From: Dermacentor variabilis
Lineage: Eukaryota > Arthropoda > Arachnida > Ixodida > Ixodidae
Assembly: GCF_050947875.1 (NCBI RefSeq)
Contig: NC_134573.1
Span: 31,890,115 to 31,954,114, forward strand
Reading direction: 5' to 3'
DNA: 64,000 nucleotides
Under the pieces are notes generated by a model. The model did not search any database. It was given only the letters and a program-made list of their open reading frames with translations, and was not told the origin of the DNA. This document shows positions 21,327 to 32,561 of the stretch, one piece after another (the first letter of the stretch is position 1; the number at the start of each line of letters is the position of its first letter). The position numbers and the translations under genes are program-made.

Positions 21327-22355
21327 TTAGCGTCCGTAAAACGGTTTAAGACGCACCACGTGGACCACTTCAGGTCGTGCGCGACGTCGCTGTGAATGCG
21401 AAATGCCGTCTGGCACGACCTCATAGTCCAGTGCGCCAATACGTCGGATGACCTTGTAGGGTCCGAAATAGCGTCGCAATAGTTTCTCACTCAGTATTCG
21501 TCGGCGTATTGGGGTCCATACCCAAACACGGTCGCCGGGCTGGTACTCGACGAAGCGTCGTCGAAGGTTGTAGTGTCGGCTGTCGGTACGCTGCTGGTTT
21601 TTGATCCGCAGACGGGCGAGCTGTCGGGCTTCTTCGGCGCGCTGTAGATAGGTAGCGACGTCAAGATTTTCTTCGTCAGTTACGTGCGGCAGCATGGCGT
21701 CGAGCGTCGTCTTCGGGTTCCTGCCGTAAACCAACTTGAACGGCGTGATCTGTGTTGTTTCTTGCACCGCCGTGTTGTAAGCGAATGTTACGTACGGCAG
21801 GACGGCATCCCAGGTGTTGTGTTTGACGTCGACGTACATTGCTAGCATGTCGGCGAGGGTCTTATTTAGCCGCTCCATAAGACCATTCGTCTGTGGGTAG
21901 TAGGCAGTTGTCCTCCTGTGCCTTGTCTGGCTGTATTGCAGAATGGCCTGGGTGAGCTCCGGTGTAAAGGCCGCTCCTCTGTCGGTGATGAGAACTTCTG
22001 GGGCGCCATGTCGCAGCAGGATGTTTTCGACAAAGAATTTCGCTACTTCGGCGGCGCTACCTTTCAGCAGTGCTTTAGTTTCAGCGAAGCGGGTGAAGTA
22101 GTCCGTCGCCACGACGATCCACTTATTTCCGGTTATTGACGTCGGAAAGGGTCCCAGCAAGTCCATCCCCATCTGCTGGAATGGTCGGCAAGGAGACTCG
22201 ATTGGCTGTAGTAATCCGGCTGGCCTTGTCGGCGGTGTCTTGCGTCGCTGACAGTCTTGGCATGTTCTGACATAACGGGCGACGTCTGCGGTCAGGCGCG
22301 ACCAGTAATACTTTTCTTGTATCCTCGATAGTGTTCGGGAAAATCTGAGGTGTCC
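21327..22355 (-). CDS. gypsy-4 integrase, apparently intact core
   Basis: Open from the deletion junction to the stop. The region upstream of the ATG at 22,172 keeps the CC part of the zinc domain (YVRTCQDCQRRK). The first histidine of the HHCC set lies in the deleted part. From that ATG, 281 codons hold the D,D-35-E triad at residues 4 (GMDLLGP), 64 (ITDRGAAF) and 100 (TNGLMERLN). A C-terminal region follows with the GDRVWVW and YFGPYKVIRR motifs typical of gypsy integrases. No chromodomain is seen. The enzyme would insert element cDNA into chromosomes. It is the best-kept part of this element, though it lacks its RT partner in cis. Confidence 0.75.
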   Translation of the reverse strand, partial: GHLRFSRTLSRIQEKYYWSRLTADVARYVRTCQDCQRRKTPPTRPAGLLQPIESPCRPFQQMGMDLLGPFPTSITGNKWIVVATDYFTRFAETKALLKGSAAEVAKFFVENILLRHGAPEVLITDRGAAFTPELTQAILQYSQTRHRRTTAYYPQTNGLMERLNKTLADMLAMYVDVKHNTWDAVLPYVTFAYNTAVQETTQITPFKLVYGRNPKTTLDAMLPHVTDEENLDVATYLQRAEEARQLARLRIKNQQRTDSRHYNLRRRFVEYQPGDRVWVWTPIRRRILSEKLLRRYFGPYKVIRRIGALDYEVVPDGISHSQRRRARPEVVHVVRLKPFYGR

Positions 22356-23077
22356 AGTTGATGTGCTTGAACTCTTGGCTGAAGTTTGTCAGCAACACTT
22401 CACTTTTTCCCTCCATGCAGTCGAGCGATCCCTCTTGCGACGGAAATTTCACGGTCTAGCTGTTGACGTTGGTCGCCTTCGATGACGCCTTCTACGTCAG
22501 CGGGTGTTTCGGTGCCGACCGAAATAACAATGCTCGAGCGAGGCGCGATGCTCACTTGATCTTCGAGAACACTCAAGGCGTGGTGACTGCGAAAGCTCTG
22601 CGGCGGTATCGCTTGATCTTCCGACAGCGTTATCGATTTTGACTTAAGGTCTATGATTGCGCCGTGATGGTTCAGGTAGTCCATGCCGAGAATGACGTCT
22701 CGTGAACACTGTTGGAGGATAACGAAGGTGGCAGGGTAAGTCCGGTCATGAACGGTTATTCTTGCCGTGCAGATTCCAGTCGGCGTAATGAGGTGTCCTC
22801 CAGCGGTCCGAATCTGGGGGCCCTCCCATGCAGTCTTAACCTTCTTCAACTGGGCGGCGATGTGTCCACTCATTACGGAGTAATCTGCCCCTGTGTCGAC
22901 TAAGGCAGTGACTGAGTGGCCGTCGAGAAGTACGTCGAGGTCGGTGGTTCTTTGTCTGGCGTTGCAGTTGGGTCTTGGCATCGGATCACGGCTGCGTCGT
23001 GTTGAACTGAAGCTGGAACTTCGCGTCGTCAAGCCGTCTTTTGTCGGTGTAGTCTTGGCTTCCTGACTTCGTCGGGA
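22356..23077 (-). CDS. gypsy-4 aspartic protease and flanking Pol region
   Basis: The frame continues from gag (interrupted by the DNA transposon) through RSSSFSSTRRSRDP to LLDGHSVTALVDTGADYSVM, a canonical retropepsin active site with intact D-T-G-A. It carries the second signature VILGMDYLNHHGAII. A stop follows ARLHGGKK at 22,400; the remaining bases up to the junction continue in another frame (EVLLTNFSQEFKHIN). The protease would cut the Gag-Pol polyprotein. The domain itself looks undamaged. Confidence 0.7.
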
Positions 23078-23289
23078 CGGCGGCGCAGTGGCGTAGCTAG
23101 GTCATCTGGCACCCGGGGCCCATAGGTCTTCTGTCACCCCCCCCCCCCCCCACCCCGGCTGTAGTCGAGGAAGGCGAGGATATCGATAATTTCCGGGTTT
23201 CAGCACCAGTACAGCGCCTTGGATACCGCGCACGTCCCGCGGGTCCCCCTCTCCTTCACTTTCTTTCCCTGAGATCGCGAACGCAGCAG

Positions 23290-24678
23290 GTATCGGCGGC
23301 GAGGAGTTACGATGTCGCCATCTATCGGAAGCGCCTCGCTGGCGAAGTATGAGGGATCACGCGGCGCGCTCCTCATAGGTTTTGCTGTGAGCGCTCACTG
23401 AAAACACAACGCGGGAGCTCTCCTGGACATTTCTGTAAGTACTTTCGAAACGAGAGAAGTTTTTTACTGTCTAAATAATAATCTTGGGCAAACTTAAAGC
23501 ACAGAATCGTTTACAGACGCTATCTCTTTACCGAACACGTACAGCGAACGCCACTGTGCGCGGTCGCCGGGATGCAGTCTCCGGAACCGGCTTCTTGCGT
23601 GAAAGGTAGGCAAACGCTGAGAGCAAACTATGTGAAATATGTTCTTATAGTTCTTGTATAACTAAATGGAGCATAATAGAATGAAGCCTCAATGCAGCGA
23701 TCGCACAGCTTCGCAGCGATCGACTGCGCGTCTGCATGCTTGTCCGCGCAGTTTCGCTTTCGCCGCGTGCGCGCTTTCGCACCTTGCCATGAACTTTTGG
23801 CCGCAGAATATGAGCATCTGACAGTACACAAGCAACCATTGTTGCGTGGGCACTAGCACAGCTGTTCAAAAATAATTTCATTGTAGAGACTTCGACGCCT
23901 ACGGGGACTGTGATGTGCCGTCGCGAAGATTCAATCTTTTTTGTTTTCGAAATTCTTGGACGTTTCAATATTATTTGTTGAGTTGCGTCGCACTATATGT
24001 TTATCTATGTTCTCAGCGTGCGATTTCCCGCTGCTTATTTTCTTGTAATCCAGTGCATTAATTCATAACACAAACATGACCATATGCCATGCTTTTCTTT
24101 AATATGCTTCTTACCGCTCCCTTTCTCCTCCAGTGAGCTTGCCAGTATCTATAGCATCAACAAGTTCATAGACCAAATTGCCATGACATTAGTTGGGCAG
24201 CGGAAACGGGCGAGCGTCTGATTGCGCGTTTTTCGAACATCGCAGACCCGGCGCCGTAGCAAAAATCTTCCTCGCGTCTGTGGTTGCTGCATACTCGAGT
24301 TGTAGCCGATGACTGTTTGCCGGTTCTATGTTTCGCGAGCCAAGCTTCACGCAGCTTGTTGTCCTGCGGCTACGTATGAATAAGGCTGACAATGGGCTCC
24401 GTTGCGTACGTCCGGCACTGCGGCACCTACCACGTTGCGCGCCTCCAAAGGCAGCCACTATCTATTGTAGTGCTTTAAATTGTTGTAAAGGAGACACTCG
24501 AAGCGGGAAAATCTCACCACTAAATGAGGACTACAGCGTACGAGGGAACTTAAACTCGTTTTCCGCTCGCTTCGGCGCTCCCGAAGCAGCCGACGCGGCC
24601 GCTATGTCCACTTGATCTCTAGTAGCACGTCACGCCGACGGTGGCGCCAGCTTTTCCAGTGGTGCAGCTCGAGGCCAG
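23290..24678 (+). mobile_element. Repeat copy B (short form)
   Basis: Colinear with copy A at 11,358-12,363 and 14,316-14,713, joined here at the ATA at 24,291-24,293. It lies inside the hAT-like transposon. It lacks the THAP exon, the SINEs and the minus-strand exon. No protein motif is seen in its own ORFs. Confidence 0.65.
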
Positions 24679-26130
24679 TACACGCTGTTTTTTCTGCGCC
24701 AAATAACACAGGGTGCTGCACTAATAACTTGTGATAAGCGCATGTGCACATCTTCTGTCAGACTGTAAGGCTTGGCAACCAATACAAATGCGGCATCGTT
24801 GCAAATACGGGTCACGTCACAAGTAAAAAAAAAATTATAAAGCTTTAACTACCAATTTTAGCGGCAACATTTCATTTGCAAAATTTAAGGCCGACATTCA
24901 TATCTTGCCCAACAACAACTTCACAAAAATCGTCGTAGGTACTACGGCCCGCAGTATTTTGGCTGTGGGCAGGCTGATCGAAAACGAAAATTAAATTGGC
25001 TCTGAGTGACGCTGATCTCCCCAACATATTAGAAAAACGGAAAACATCATCTGCCTCCCTTCTGCGCGGGCGCCAATGTTATTAAAATTACGAGTTCTCT
25101 TCATTCTGATCAATAAAGCCCTGTTTTTATTTGCTTCTAGACGTACAAACGTGATTATCCAAGCTGCGGTACCACCAAAAGATTGGGAACACAATAGAGC
25201 ACGCTTCGCGTCGAATCTTGGCGTCCCCATAAAAAAAATATACCGCGATGAAGCCCGTGCCAGCGAAACCTGTTGGTCTGCACTCGCAATGGAGAGGGTT
25301 GAGGGATCAACCGCACTGGTCCAGTATTTCATATTTCTTTCGCTACCGCGCCGCCCGCAGTGCCAAAGTGCTGTAGGTTGTAGCACCCAAAACGATTTTG
25401 TTTAAGAAGCTTTTGTTGAATTAATAATATGACTTTGAGTCCTCAATTATCGAATTAAAGTGCTTCCTCTATAAGTACTAATTGAGGGATTATTAAGGAT
25501 ATGGTTATTACTTATCTGCCATATTTTTCACGCTACTGAATTCCTAGTAATCACAAAGACACATACCTTAATAGAATGTCGGGAGATATCCTTACAAAAT
25601 TCACGTTTTTTTTTTTGTAAAATTCTGCGCAGCTGACTCAGACACTGTACTTGCGACATGAAGTCACACAACAACAACAGTTTTCTTAAACTTTCGAGGG
25701 TAAGGAAAGCGTGAAACATAACGGCAGGTTTCGCAGCGGCTTCTCGGAGTGAGTGGGAGAGGGGAAGTAAAAGCGAGCTGAACATCGCGGCGCCCGCGAC
25801 TATATACAGCCTCTTCCGCCGCACCGAGTCTGAAGACGATCCAGAGGATCCCATACGCGACTTTTGACGGCCGCACTTATGCAACGTCGCTTTCATAGAA
25901 CGCTTCGCCGTAAACGCGAGAGCCGGGCTCACTCGTTGAAGGCCCTCTTGCTGCTTTCTTTGTTCGTCTTCGCTGCGCGTTCTGAACGGAAGGGGGACCT
26001 AAGAGCCTCAACGCCTTACAACGCCTCAATGTATGTTTAGCGATTCCTGCTCCCAGCATGAACGCACGGCATGAGCGCACCCCACATGAAACGTTCCGCT
26101 AAGGCGAATAGTTTAGCGACCATTTTGCGA
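24679..26130. other. Interior of the hAT-like element, unassigned
   Basis: Overlapping ORFs at 24,991-25,405 occur on both strands, and minus-strand ORFs lie at 25,528-25,932. None carries a hAT dimerisation motif, a zinc finger or other feature I recognise. A polyadenylation-like AATAAA lies near 25,111. Confidence 0.3.
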
Positions 26131-26385
26131 ATTAAAATTTTTTAGCCCACACATTCGTGCAAGTATTTCGTGGGGTGTTGATAGAGCTGCAGCCGACAAT
26201 TCTTCGGCGCAATGCATCGGGTACATGAGCTCGGGCTACTGGATACCGGGGCGTTCTTTGCCATTTGCGCTCAGTCAAGCTGGCAGAAAGAGGTGCGTCT
26301 TCAGGCGTATGGCACCCCCCCCCACCTCTGGCCCCTTGCACCCGGGGCCCCCGGCCCCCCCTGTTGCTACGCCACTGCGGCGGCG

Positions 26386-27825
26386 TGTCGTCAATAGGTC
26401 GTCGAGATGGTTTCTTTGTCGTCTTCGTCGGCAGCGGAGGATCTTCGTCAGTTCCACGAACAGAAACCGCACCTCCGTCGGTTGCTGCTTTTAGATTTCC
26501 GGATATGGGCTCGCTGACCGGCCCGGGCTGGGCCTGTGTATGGACGGCGCTGCGGCGACAGGTAGCGTCCAAGTGACGGCTAGTCGAGGGCTCCACTGAG
26601 TAGCGGCGAGGTAGTCAGCGATGTCACGAAGGCGTTCACCTTGCCTCGGGCGCTGTGCGTTGACGGCGAAACCTCGCAGTCCCATCTCGCGGTATGGGCA
26701 TCGGCGATACACATGGCCGGCTTCTCCGCAGTGATAGCAGAGGGGGCGGTGGTCGGGGGCTCGACCAATGTATGTCTTCCTCGGGTAGCTGCGCTGGGCG
26801 ACGGGTAAGCGTGCTGGCGGCGGCGGCGGTGGTCGACGGAATTGCGGCGTTGCAGGGCCCTGGCGCGGTCATGGAGGGGGATCATGACGGCGCGCGACGG
26901 CGGCGTAGGTCATCGCTTCTGGCTGGGGCTGCGATGACTGTGGTTGTAACTCGGGAACTCCGAGCGATCGCTGAACTTCTTCTTTGACAATTTCGGCGAC
27001 TGTGGCCACTTGAGGTTGCGATGAAGGGAAGATCCTTTGAAGCTCCTCTCGTACGACTGCCCTGATGGTCTCGCGCAGGTCGTCGGTGGCCAGTGACTGA
27101 ACTCGGGCGTATTTTGTCGAGCTCGTGCGGCGGTTGAATTGCCGGTTCCGCATTTCGAGTGTCTTCTCAATGCTGGTGGCCTCGTGAAGGAACTCTTCTA
27201 CGGTCGTCGGTGGGCTTCGTATCATTGCGCCGAAAAGTTCCTCCTTTACACCACGCATCAGCAGGCGGACTTCCTTCTCCTCGGACATTTCCGGATCGGC
27301 GTGGCGGAACAGACGGTTCATTTCTTCAGTGAAGATCGCGACCGTCTCATTCGGCAGCTGCGCTCTGGTCTCCAGTAAAGCTTGGGCTCGGTCTTTTCGC
27401 ACGACGCTTGTAGATGTTTGCAGAAAGCCGCTTCGGAACAGGTCCCACGTCGTCAAGGTGGCTTCTCGATTCTCGAGCCTCGTCCTGGCGGCGTCCTCCA
27501 ATGCGAAATAAACATGTCGCAGCTTGTCGTCGCTTGCCCAGCTGTTAAACGTAGCGACCCTCTCATACGTTTCCAGCTAGCTTTCCGGGTCCTCAAATGT
27601 GGAACCGCGTAACGTCGGTGGTTCCCTGGGCTGCTGCAGCACGACGGGGGACGCTTGGGCTGCCATTGGAGTTGCCTTGGGCACAATCTTCTTGGTCTCA
27701 GGTAGACGTCCGTGCTCCGGGGGCAGCTGTTGAAGACGGCGGCTTGCTCGATGTTCCGGGACGGCGCTGGTGTTGTCTTTGCGGTCCGGGCTTGAATTGA
27801 GGCTTGTCGCGGGCGTCCGGTACAT
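26386..27825 (-). pseudogene. gypsy-4 gag with CCHC knuckle, lightly broken
   Basis: The start is ATG at 27,825, 24 bases after the LTR edge. The frame reads MYRTPATSLN and then PTLRGSTFEDPES. A TAG follows where the family has Trp, and the frame then continues through RHVYFALEDAARTRLENREA and PNETVAIFTEEMNRLFRHAD to PEAMTYAAVARRHDPPP at 26,869. A frame change leads to a perfect CX2CX4HX4C knuckle at 26,739-26,698 (CYHCGEAGHVYRRC). The linker to protease is cut by the hAT-like insertion. One stop and one frameshift make this Gag defective, though it is much better kept than gypsy-1 gag. Confidence 0.75.
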
Positions 27826-27848
27826 GAACGTAAAGCACCTCCACCAGA
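27826..27848 (-). promoter_or_regulatory. gypsy-4 primer-binding region
   Basis: Directly after the 5' LTR the minus strand reads TCTGGTGGAGGTGCTTTACG. The TGG start is the usual complement of a tRNA 3' CCA end. The tRNA species cannot be named from this alone. The same TGGTGGAG motif follows the LTRs of gypsy-1 and gypsy-3. Confidence 0.5.
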
Positions 27849-28265
27849 TGTCACGTGGTGGTGACGTTGAATAACACAGTAGCAATACTGTGAACGACAA
27901 AACTAACTTTTATTGGGCGAACCGGTGCCCACAAAACAGGCTACACTTAAAGCACAACGATAGCGGCGAACACGCTCGGCTATCGTCGAAAATCTGATCA
28001 GCGGGTCAAGCGCGTCGGCTTTTATACAGCAGTCATCGAATGTTCCAGACTAATCGTTGGGACCCGCATGCCTTCTACAAAGTTCTACACCATTCGTGTC
28101 AAGCGATAAAATCAGATAACACAAGGTTCGGCGACAACAGACAGCGGATAGAAGCATCGATAACTTTCCAGAAACTTCCGATACATGCAGGCGCGTCCCG
28201 CGCTGTGCGATAACATTTCTTAGGCGGCAAAACATGTCGCCCGATAAAGACAAGTGCACGTGTCG
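27849..28265 (-). repeat. 5' LTR of gypsy-4
   Basis: 417 bp, the same length as its partner at 20,810-21,226. The outer terminal base pair is changed (GTCG instead of GTCA). It should contain the element promoter: a TATAAA-type motif is present as TTTATACA on the plus strand near 28,020, and AATAAA appears in complement near 27,910. Confidence 0.85.
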
Positions 28266-30204
28266 ATATTAAAATACTCGTTTTAAATCAGGTATGGACA
28301 CGAAGTGCACGCTCCAGACCCCGAGGAAGATCGCCGATCTCCCTCGACGAAAAGCTCCAATAAACTCCCTTAGCGGAAGGGGGACCACCTGACACCAACT
28401 GCATATCCCTCGAGATAAACATGGCGGAGTTAAAAGGAGTTTGCAAGCGCCCATGTGACGGGGGTATTCTACTCTTGGGAAAAAGGAGATAGGCACTGGA
28501 AAACTGTTACGTACACGCGCATTTATAGGCTTATATTTTCACGATGGCGATAATGCCAGGTATCTGTAAGATTTAACTTTTGTTTGGTGTCATAGTCTGG
28601 GTTAGCAGTGAGGAACATCGGTTGACCATGCCAAGACAGGCACATTGGTCTCAGCAGTGTTTTAGTGATAGAGCAGTGAAGTGATAAAAATTTCGCTGTC
28701 CATGCCTGCCCGCGTATTCTTTTAAGCTGACGACGACCGTTGTCGTCAGGCCGCCGCCTGATTTTCTGCTGCACCACCACCAAATAGCTCAGAAAACTTT
28801 TGTTACAATTGCCGTAACCGGTATTGGATCCCATGTAACTGCAGCACTATGCATTTTAGAGATGGGCACGCTAACTACTACGCCACCGCGTCACCACGCA
28901 TTACCTTGCGGCAATTGTTATTTCAGATTTTGTAACATAATTAACTTTATCTCGTTTATCGCTCATAGGAATGATAGTGAAACTGGCTTTAATTCGTACA
29001 TTGCAATACGTGACCTAAATTATTTATTTAACAAGCAGAGCAGCGAACTTTTGTTAGTTAGAAAATTACGCACTTTAAGTTTTCACTGCAATAATATCTA
29101 CCTTATCGAGTATTCCAGCTCACTCAGTAGTTCTGTGATATATGCCATAGGTTATTAATTTTTTAAATTTCATGAACACTAAAAAAATTGGCCGACGATT
29201 ACGCGTCTTGGTAAAGCGATCTTTAAACGGAGCTGGTGCGTTATTTCAACACCAGGCAACCGCATACAGAACACGCAGGGCCGAATGAAGGCTGTGCCGT
29301 GTTCCGGATTGGGCAGCGCCCACCGGGATCCGCCGCAATTGAGCCGACACTCCGGCAACCCGCCACCGCGTCATCGCCACCGCGTCACCGCGTCAGTGGG
29401 CTACCGCCACGGAGAGGGGGGAGATTAGCAATTAATAATGTTTCTTCTGAGGTGGGATGACGGAACAGGTCGAGAACAGCGGTATTGAGTAGAGGTCACA
29501 CACTCATTCACTCACGGGCAGGCCTCAATGCGGCCGCAGAAGCTGCTGGTGAGCAGTAGAAGTAAGGGGATGAAACACTATAATTGTCTTTCGAGTCGCC
29601 GCAACGGCGCTGCGCTAGGTAAGTGGAGCTATGGGGCAAGAGTAGAGGTGGAAGGACAGTCTGGCGCAATCAGTGCCAGAAGTGACAAATGCCACTGAGG
29701 AACGCGCCCCGTAAACAGGGAAGCTAGAGACACGGCTGAGAGCCGTACAGCCACGCGACGCGGAGACGGAGGAGGGAAGAGCCGTGGGTCACGCGCGAGG
29801 CGGCACGGAGCGTCCACCGCCTGCACCGCGGCAGTACCTCGACAGCGGGTGAAGGAACGGCGAGGGCGGAGTGGTCAGTAGCGGCCAGAATTACGGCAAC
29901 GGCGCTGCGCGGAGGAAGGGGACGATAGGATAGGCGAGAACACGTGATCCGGCTTTGGAGGACAAGTGGAGAGCAAGATTCGCGCCGCGCGCGAGAGATG
30001 GCAGTAGGAGCGCGCGGATGATGACCTCGGTTATGGTGAGGCCGACAATGAGGCTGGACGGAGACGCGAAATGCAGCAGCGAGCGCGAAAGAGCTGCGCT
30101 CTAGAAACTCAGTCCATTTCACTCTGCGCAAAAGGATGACTAGCGAAGCTGTGTGATCCCCCTATAAACGCGCGTGTACCTGACAATATTCCGGTGTCTA
30201 TCTC
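28266..30204. other. Unassigned stretch, partly repeat-like
   Basis: No gene recognised. Positions 29,354-29,400 hold a small CCACCGCGTCA-type repeat. From about 29,460 to 30,170 the DNA is GC-rich and carries two copies of a CAACGGCGCTGCGC motif (29,599 and 29,897), which suggests an LTR or other regulatory part of a retroelement. No partner was found. Confidence 0.3.
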
Positions 30205-31495
30205 ATTTTTCCTGAGTATATCATTCCCTCTGCTGGTTGGTTAATCTCCGTGAGCCATCACGTCGGCTTGCACGTTGGACGCTTCGTTTACAGGAGGACG
30301 ATTTGGCCCTTTCTTATAAAAGCAGCCGACGTCACATCGATGTCGACTGCCTCTCAGTGATGCCGCTTCCAGCGACAGACTGCGACACGGACGCCTTCGA
30401 TTACTTTATCAAATCATTGCAGGCAGGATTTCCTAATATTAGTACACTTAAGCTCGGGAAACCAAAGGAGATCTTTAGAACATTAGCTGACTAGTGAAAG
30501 GAAATCAGCACCATCCACTTGACTCTGGGTTGGTGATGGGGTACTGTGCAAAAAGAAGTATTCTACTGCAGGCCCACAATATCTCCTGGCGGTCCTGGAG
30601 AGTCTCTGTGTTTCCATTTTACGCGCTGTGCACGACGATCCAATATCTCGTCATTTTAGTTCTGCATGAGCATTCTACACTGTCCATAAAAAGATCTACT
30701 GGCCTAAAATGCGTCGGACGATCGACCAGTACGTGGCCAGCTACAACAAATGTCGACGTCAAAAGCGTCCAACGAGTGCTCCTCCTGGCCGACTACATCC
30801 ACCGCCACTTGCAAGATCTCCATTTGAGCAAGTCGCCATCGTCCTTCTCGGTCCTTTCCAGCGGTTATCTCATGGGAATCGCTGGATTATAGTATGTCGA
30901 TCAGATGGCATGCCACCGCGCGACAGCGGCTATACCATCGGCTACAGCAACACAAGTGTGCAATTTTCTGCAGCGTTTCGTCATTCTCCAACATTGATCT
31001 CTGAGAGTCATCATCAGCCATCGTGTGTGGCGGTTCACTGTATGTATTTCAAGTTTTCGGCAATCCACCCCGTATTACATACAAACAAATAGTCTGCAGA
31101 ATGCACCAACAGAACTTTTACTAACAGCGCGCTACCTTTCACTACGTGCGCATTTAATACCTCACAGCAAGAAACTACGGGCTACACTCCCTTCTTTCTT
31201 TTTTTTTTGCTCGCCCGTCTAGTTAACATTGGACACTATCCGCTTTCAAGCCATGATCATCTTTGCATATCCGAGATCGTCAATCTTGCTGAATAGGCAC
31301 GACGACTTGCTTCTCTGCGCACTCTTGTTTCACAACACCGCTTGAAGGCACGCTACGACGGCCGACGTCGGCAGGTCGTATGTGACGCTGGTGACTTACT
31401 GCGGCTATAGAAACGACCTAGAGAACGTGGATTGATTGGAAACCCTCTAATTCACTATATTGCACCCTACGTTATTACTGATCGTGTAAGCGAAT
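30205..31495 (+). pseudogene. Ty3/gypsy-5 fragment: RNase H end and integrase
   Basis: It starts in the RNase H end (HSLCWLVNLREPSRRLARW at about 30,215). The next block reads ALSYKSSRRHIDVDCLSVM. The integrase zinc domain follows (KIYWPKMRRTIDQYVASYNK, with the first Cys changed). The core start reads FEQVAIVLLGPF, where the catalytic aspartate has become Val. A gap follows, then QQETTGYTPFFL near 31,165 and a C-terminal GPYVITD-like piece near 31,470. Stops and frame changes are many. Inactive. Confidence 0.65.
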
Positions 31496-32239
31496 TCACC
31501 TAACCCATAGCACGCCTCAAATCAAATGGCCGACGGTCAGCAAAGACCGAACATACGGAGGCCGCCCGTTTAAAGGCATTTAGTTTTACAGACTGTTTAA
31601 TTTTGTTGGTGGGTTCGGCCTGCTCGGAGGGAAACGCGAAACTCTTACGTGGATTTTGGACCTGCGCCTCAACGGGACGTGGGGGCATTCAAGACAGGTG
31701 AACAGACGAAGAGCGACATGCAGTGGGATAGCTCAATCTCGATGGCACTCAAGTGAAGAAGACCGTCGCGACTGACTCCATCTGGCTTTTCAAGAAAACG
31801 CCTCTCGTGGGCGCAACAGTATGCTATAGATGTCCTTCCAAAAGATATGTAGGTTACAAAAAAGCAGGTGAATGAAAGAGCACACGTCTTAGAATTGTCG
31901 AAAAGATATCCACAAATGTGCTTCAGTGAGTGCCTTGCGAGCGGTGGTTTGTAGAGAAATTGAGGAATCACAGAAGATACGCTAGAAGCACGCTAAGTAC
32001 AGTAAGTAAAATTCTAAGCGCAACAAAAGTGTACTGGCGATAGGAATTGCACAGACCGCAAAAGTCCTATTTGTTTCCTTTCTTCCGCCGTCTGGTATTA
32101 ACGCGACAGGAATAAATGGCTCAGGATGCGGAAATGTGGCTTTGGTGGCGTGGCCACACGATGGTACATAAAAGGCTACGAAACCATGACCTTTGGCGGG
32201 AGTCAAACACACGAATTTTGATGTTAATTACGGTACGGT
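31496..32239. other. Unassigned stretch
   Basis: No gene recognised. Short ORFs at 31,500-31,971 (minus) have no motif. Confidence 0.3.
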
Positions 32240-32405
32240 AATAAGTCACAGTCAATTAAGGCACTCGGACCCACGAGTATTAGGGACTCGACCCTATGAC
32301 CTTTGGTCTTGAATTAAGGCGCAGTGAATTGAGGCACTCGTACCCACGACCTATGTTAGTAGTCGAACCCTTCACCTTTAGTGGGAGTCGAACCAAGGGT
32401 CTTGT
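32240..32405. repeat. Degenerate tandem repeat with CACTCGNACCCACGA motif
   Basis: The motifs GGCACTCG(G/T)ACCCACGA, GGGACTCGACCCTATGACCTTTGG and GGGAGTCGAACC recur about every 40-60 bases. Motifs of this shape resemble the tRNA T-arm, but no cloverleaf can be drawn. It looks like a decayed minisatellite. Confidence 0.5.
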
Positions 32406-32561
32406 GTAGCGGCCTAATATCTAAGCATTGTGCGGTGGCCGCAATGTTATCGAATTGAACGACGTCGGGATAACTAAGTAGGCGTTGAATTTTGTCTTGT
32501 GCTCTGAAACTTGCCTAGTGGTCCCAAAACTCGACGCACAATGGAAAATCAACCTATAGCA

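Larger units (their letters stand above)
23086..26377. mobile_element. hAT-like TIR DNA transposon (3,292 bp) inserted in gypsy-4
   Basis: The terminal inverted repeats are perfect over 12 bp: CAGTGGCGTAGC at 23,086 and GCTACGCCACTG ending at 26,377. They are flanked on both sides by the 8-bp direct repeat CGGCGGCG (23,078-23,085 and 26,378-26,385). The YAGNG-type end and the 8-bp duplication fit hAT; a P-type element is a less likely alternative. GC-rich homopolymer runs (C at about 23,136, C and G runs near 26,310-26,360) lie just inside both ends. No transposase is recognisable inside, so it appears non-autonomous. Removing it with one duplication leaves the gypsy-4 gag-pol frame open, which confirms an insertion. 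Confidence 0.8.
20810..28265 (-). mobile_element. Ty3/gypsy-4, both LTRs present, RT-deleted, host of a DNA transposon
   Basis: Two 417-bp LTRs in the same orientation bound the element; both start TGTCACGTGG on the plus strand. Reading leftwards come the primer site, gag, protease and integrase. The RT and RNase H region, normally about 2 kb, is missing at a single junction at 22,355/22,356. A 3.3-kb TIR transposon splits the gag-pol frame at 23,085. The outer flanks (CGCTGT on the left, ATATT on the right) do not show a matching 4-6-bp target duplication. Confidence 0.8.

Noticed and set aside
11358..24678. Copies A and B considered as the two LTRs of one giant element
   Set aside because: Copy B lies inside a TIR transposon with its own target duplication, and neither copy has TG...CA ends or a primer site.
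24991..25405. Long overlapping ORFs on both strands inside the TIR transposon, considered as a transposase
   Set aside because: No hAT or THAP motif on either strand, and the two frames exclude each other.
26212..26987. Plus-strand ORFs rich in Pro, Arg and Gly
   Set aside because: They lie opposite the gypsy-4 gag and the GC-rich end of the TIR transposon; no motif supports them.
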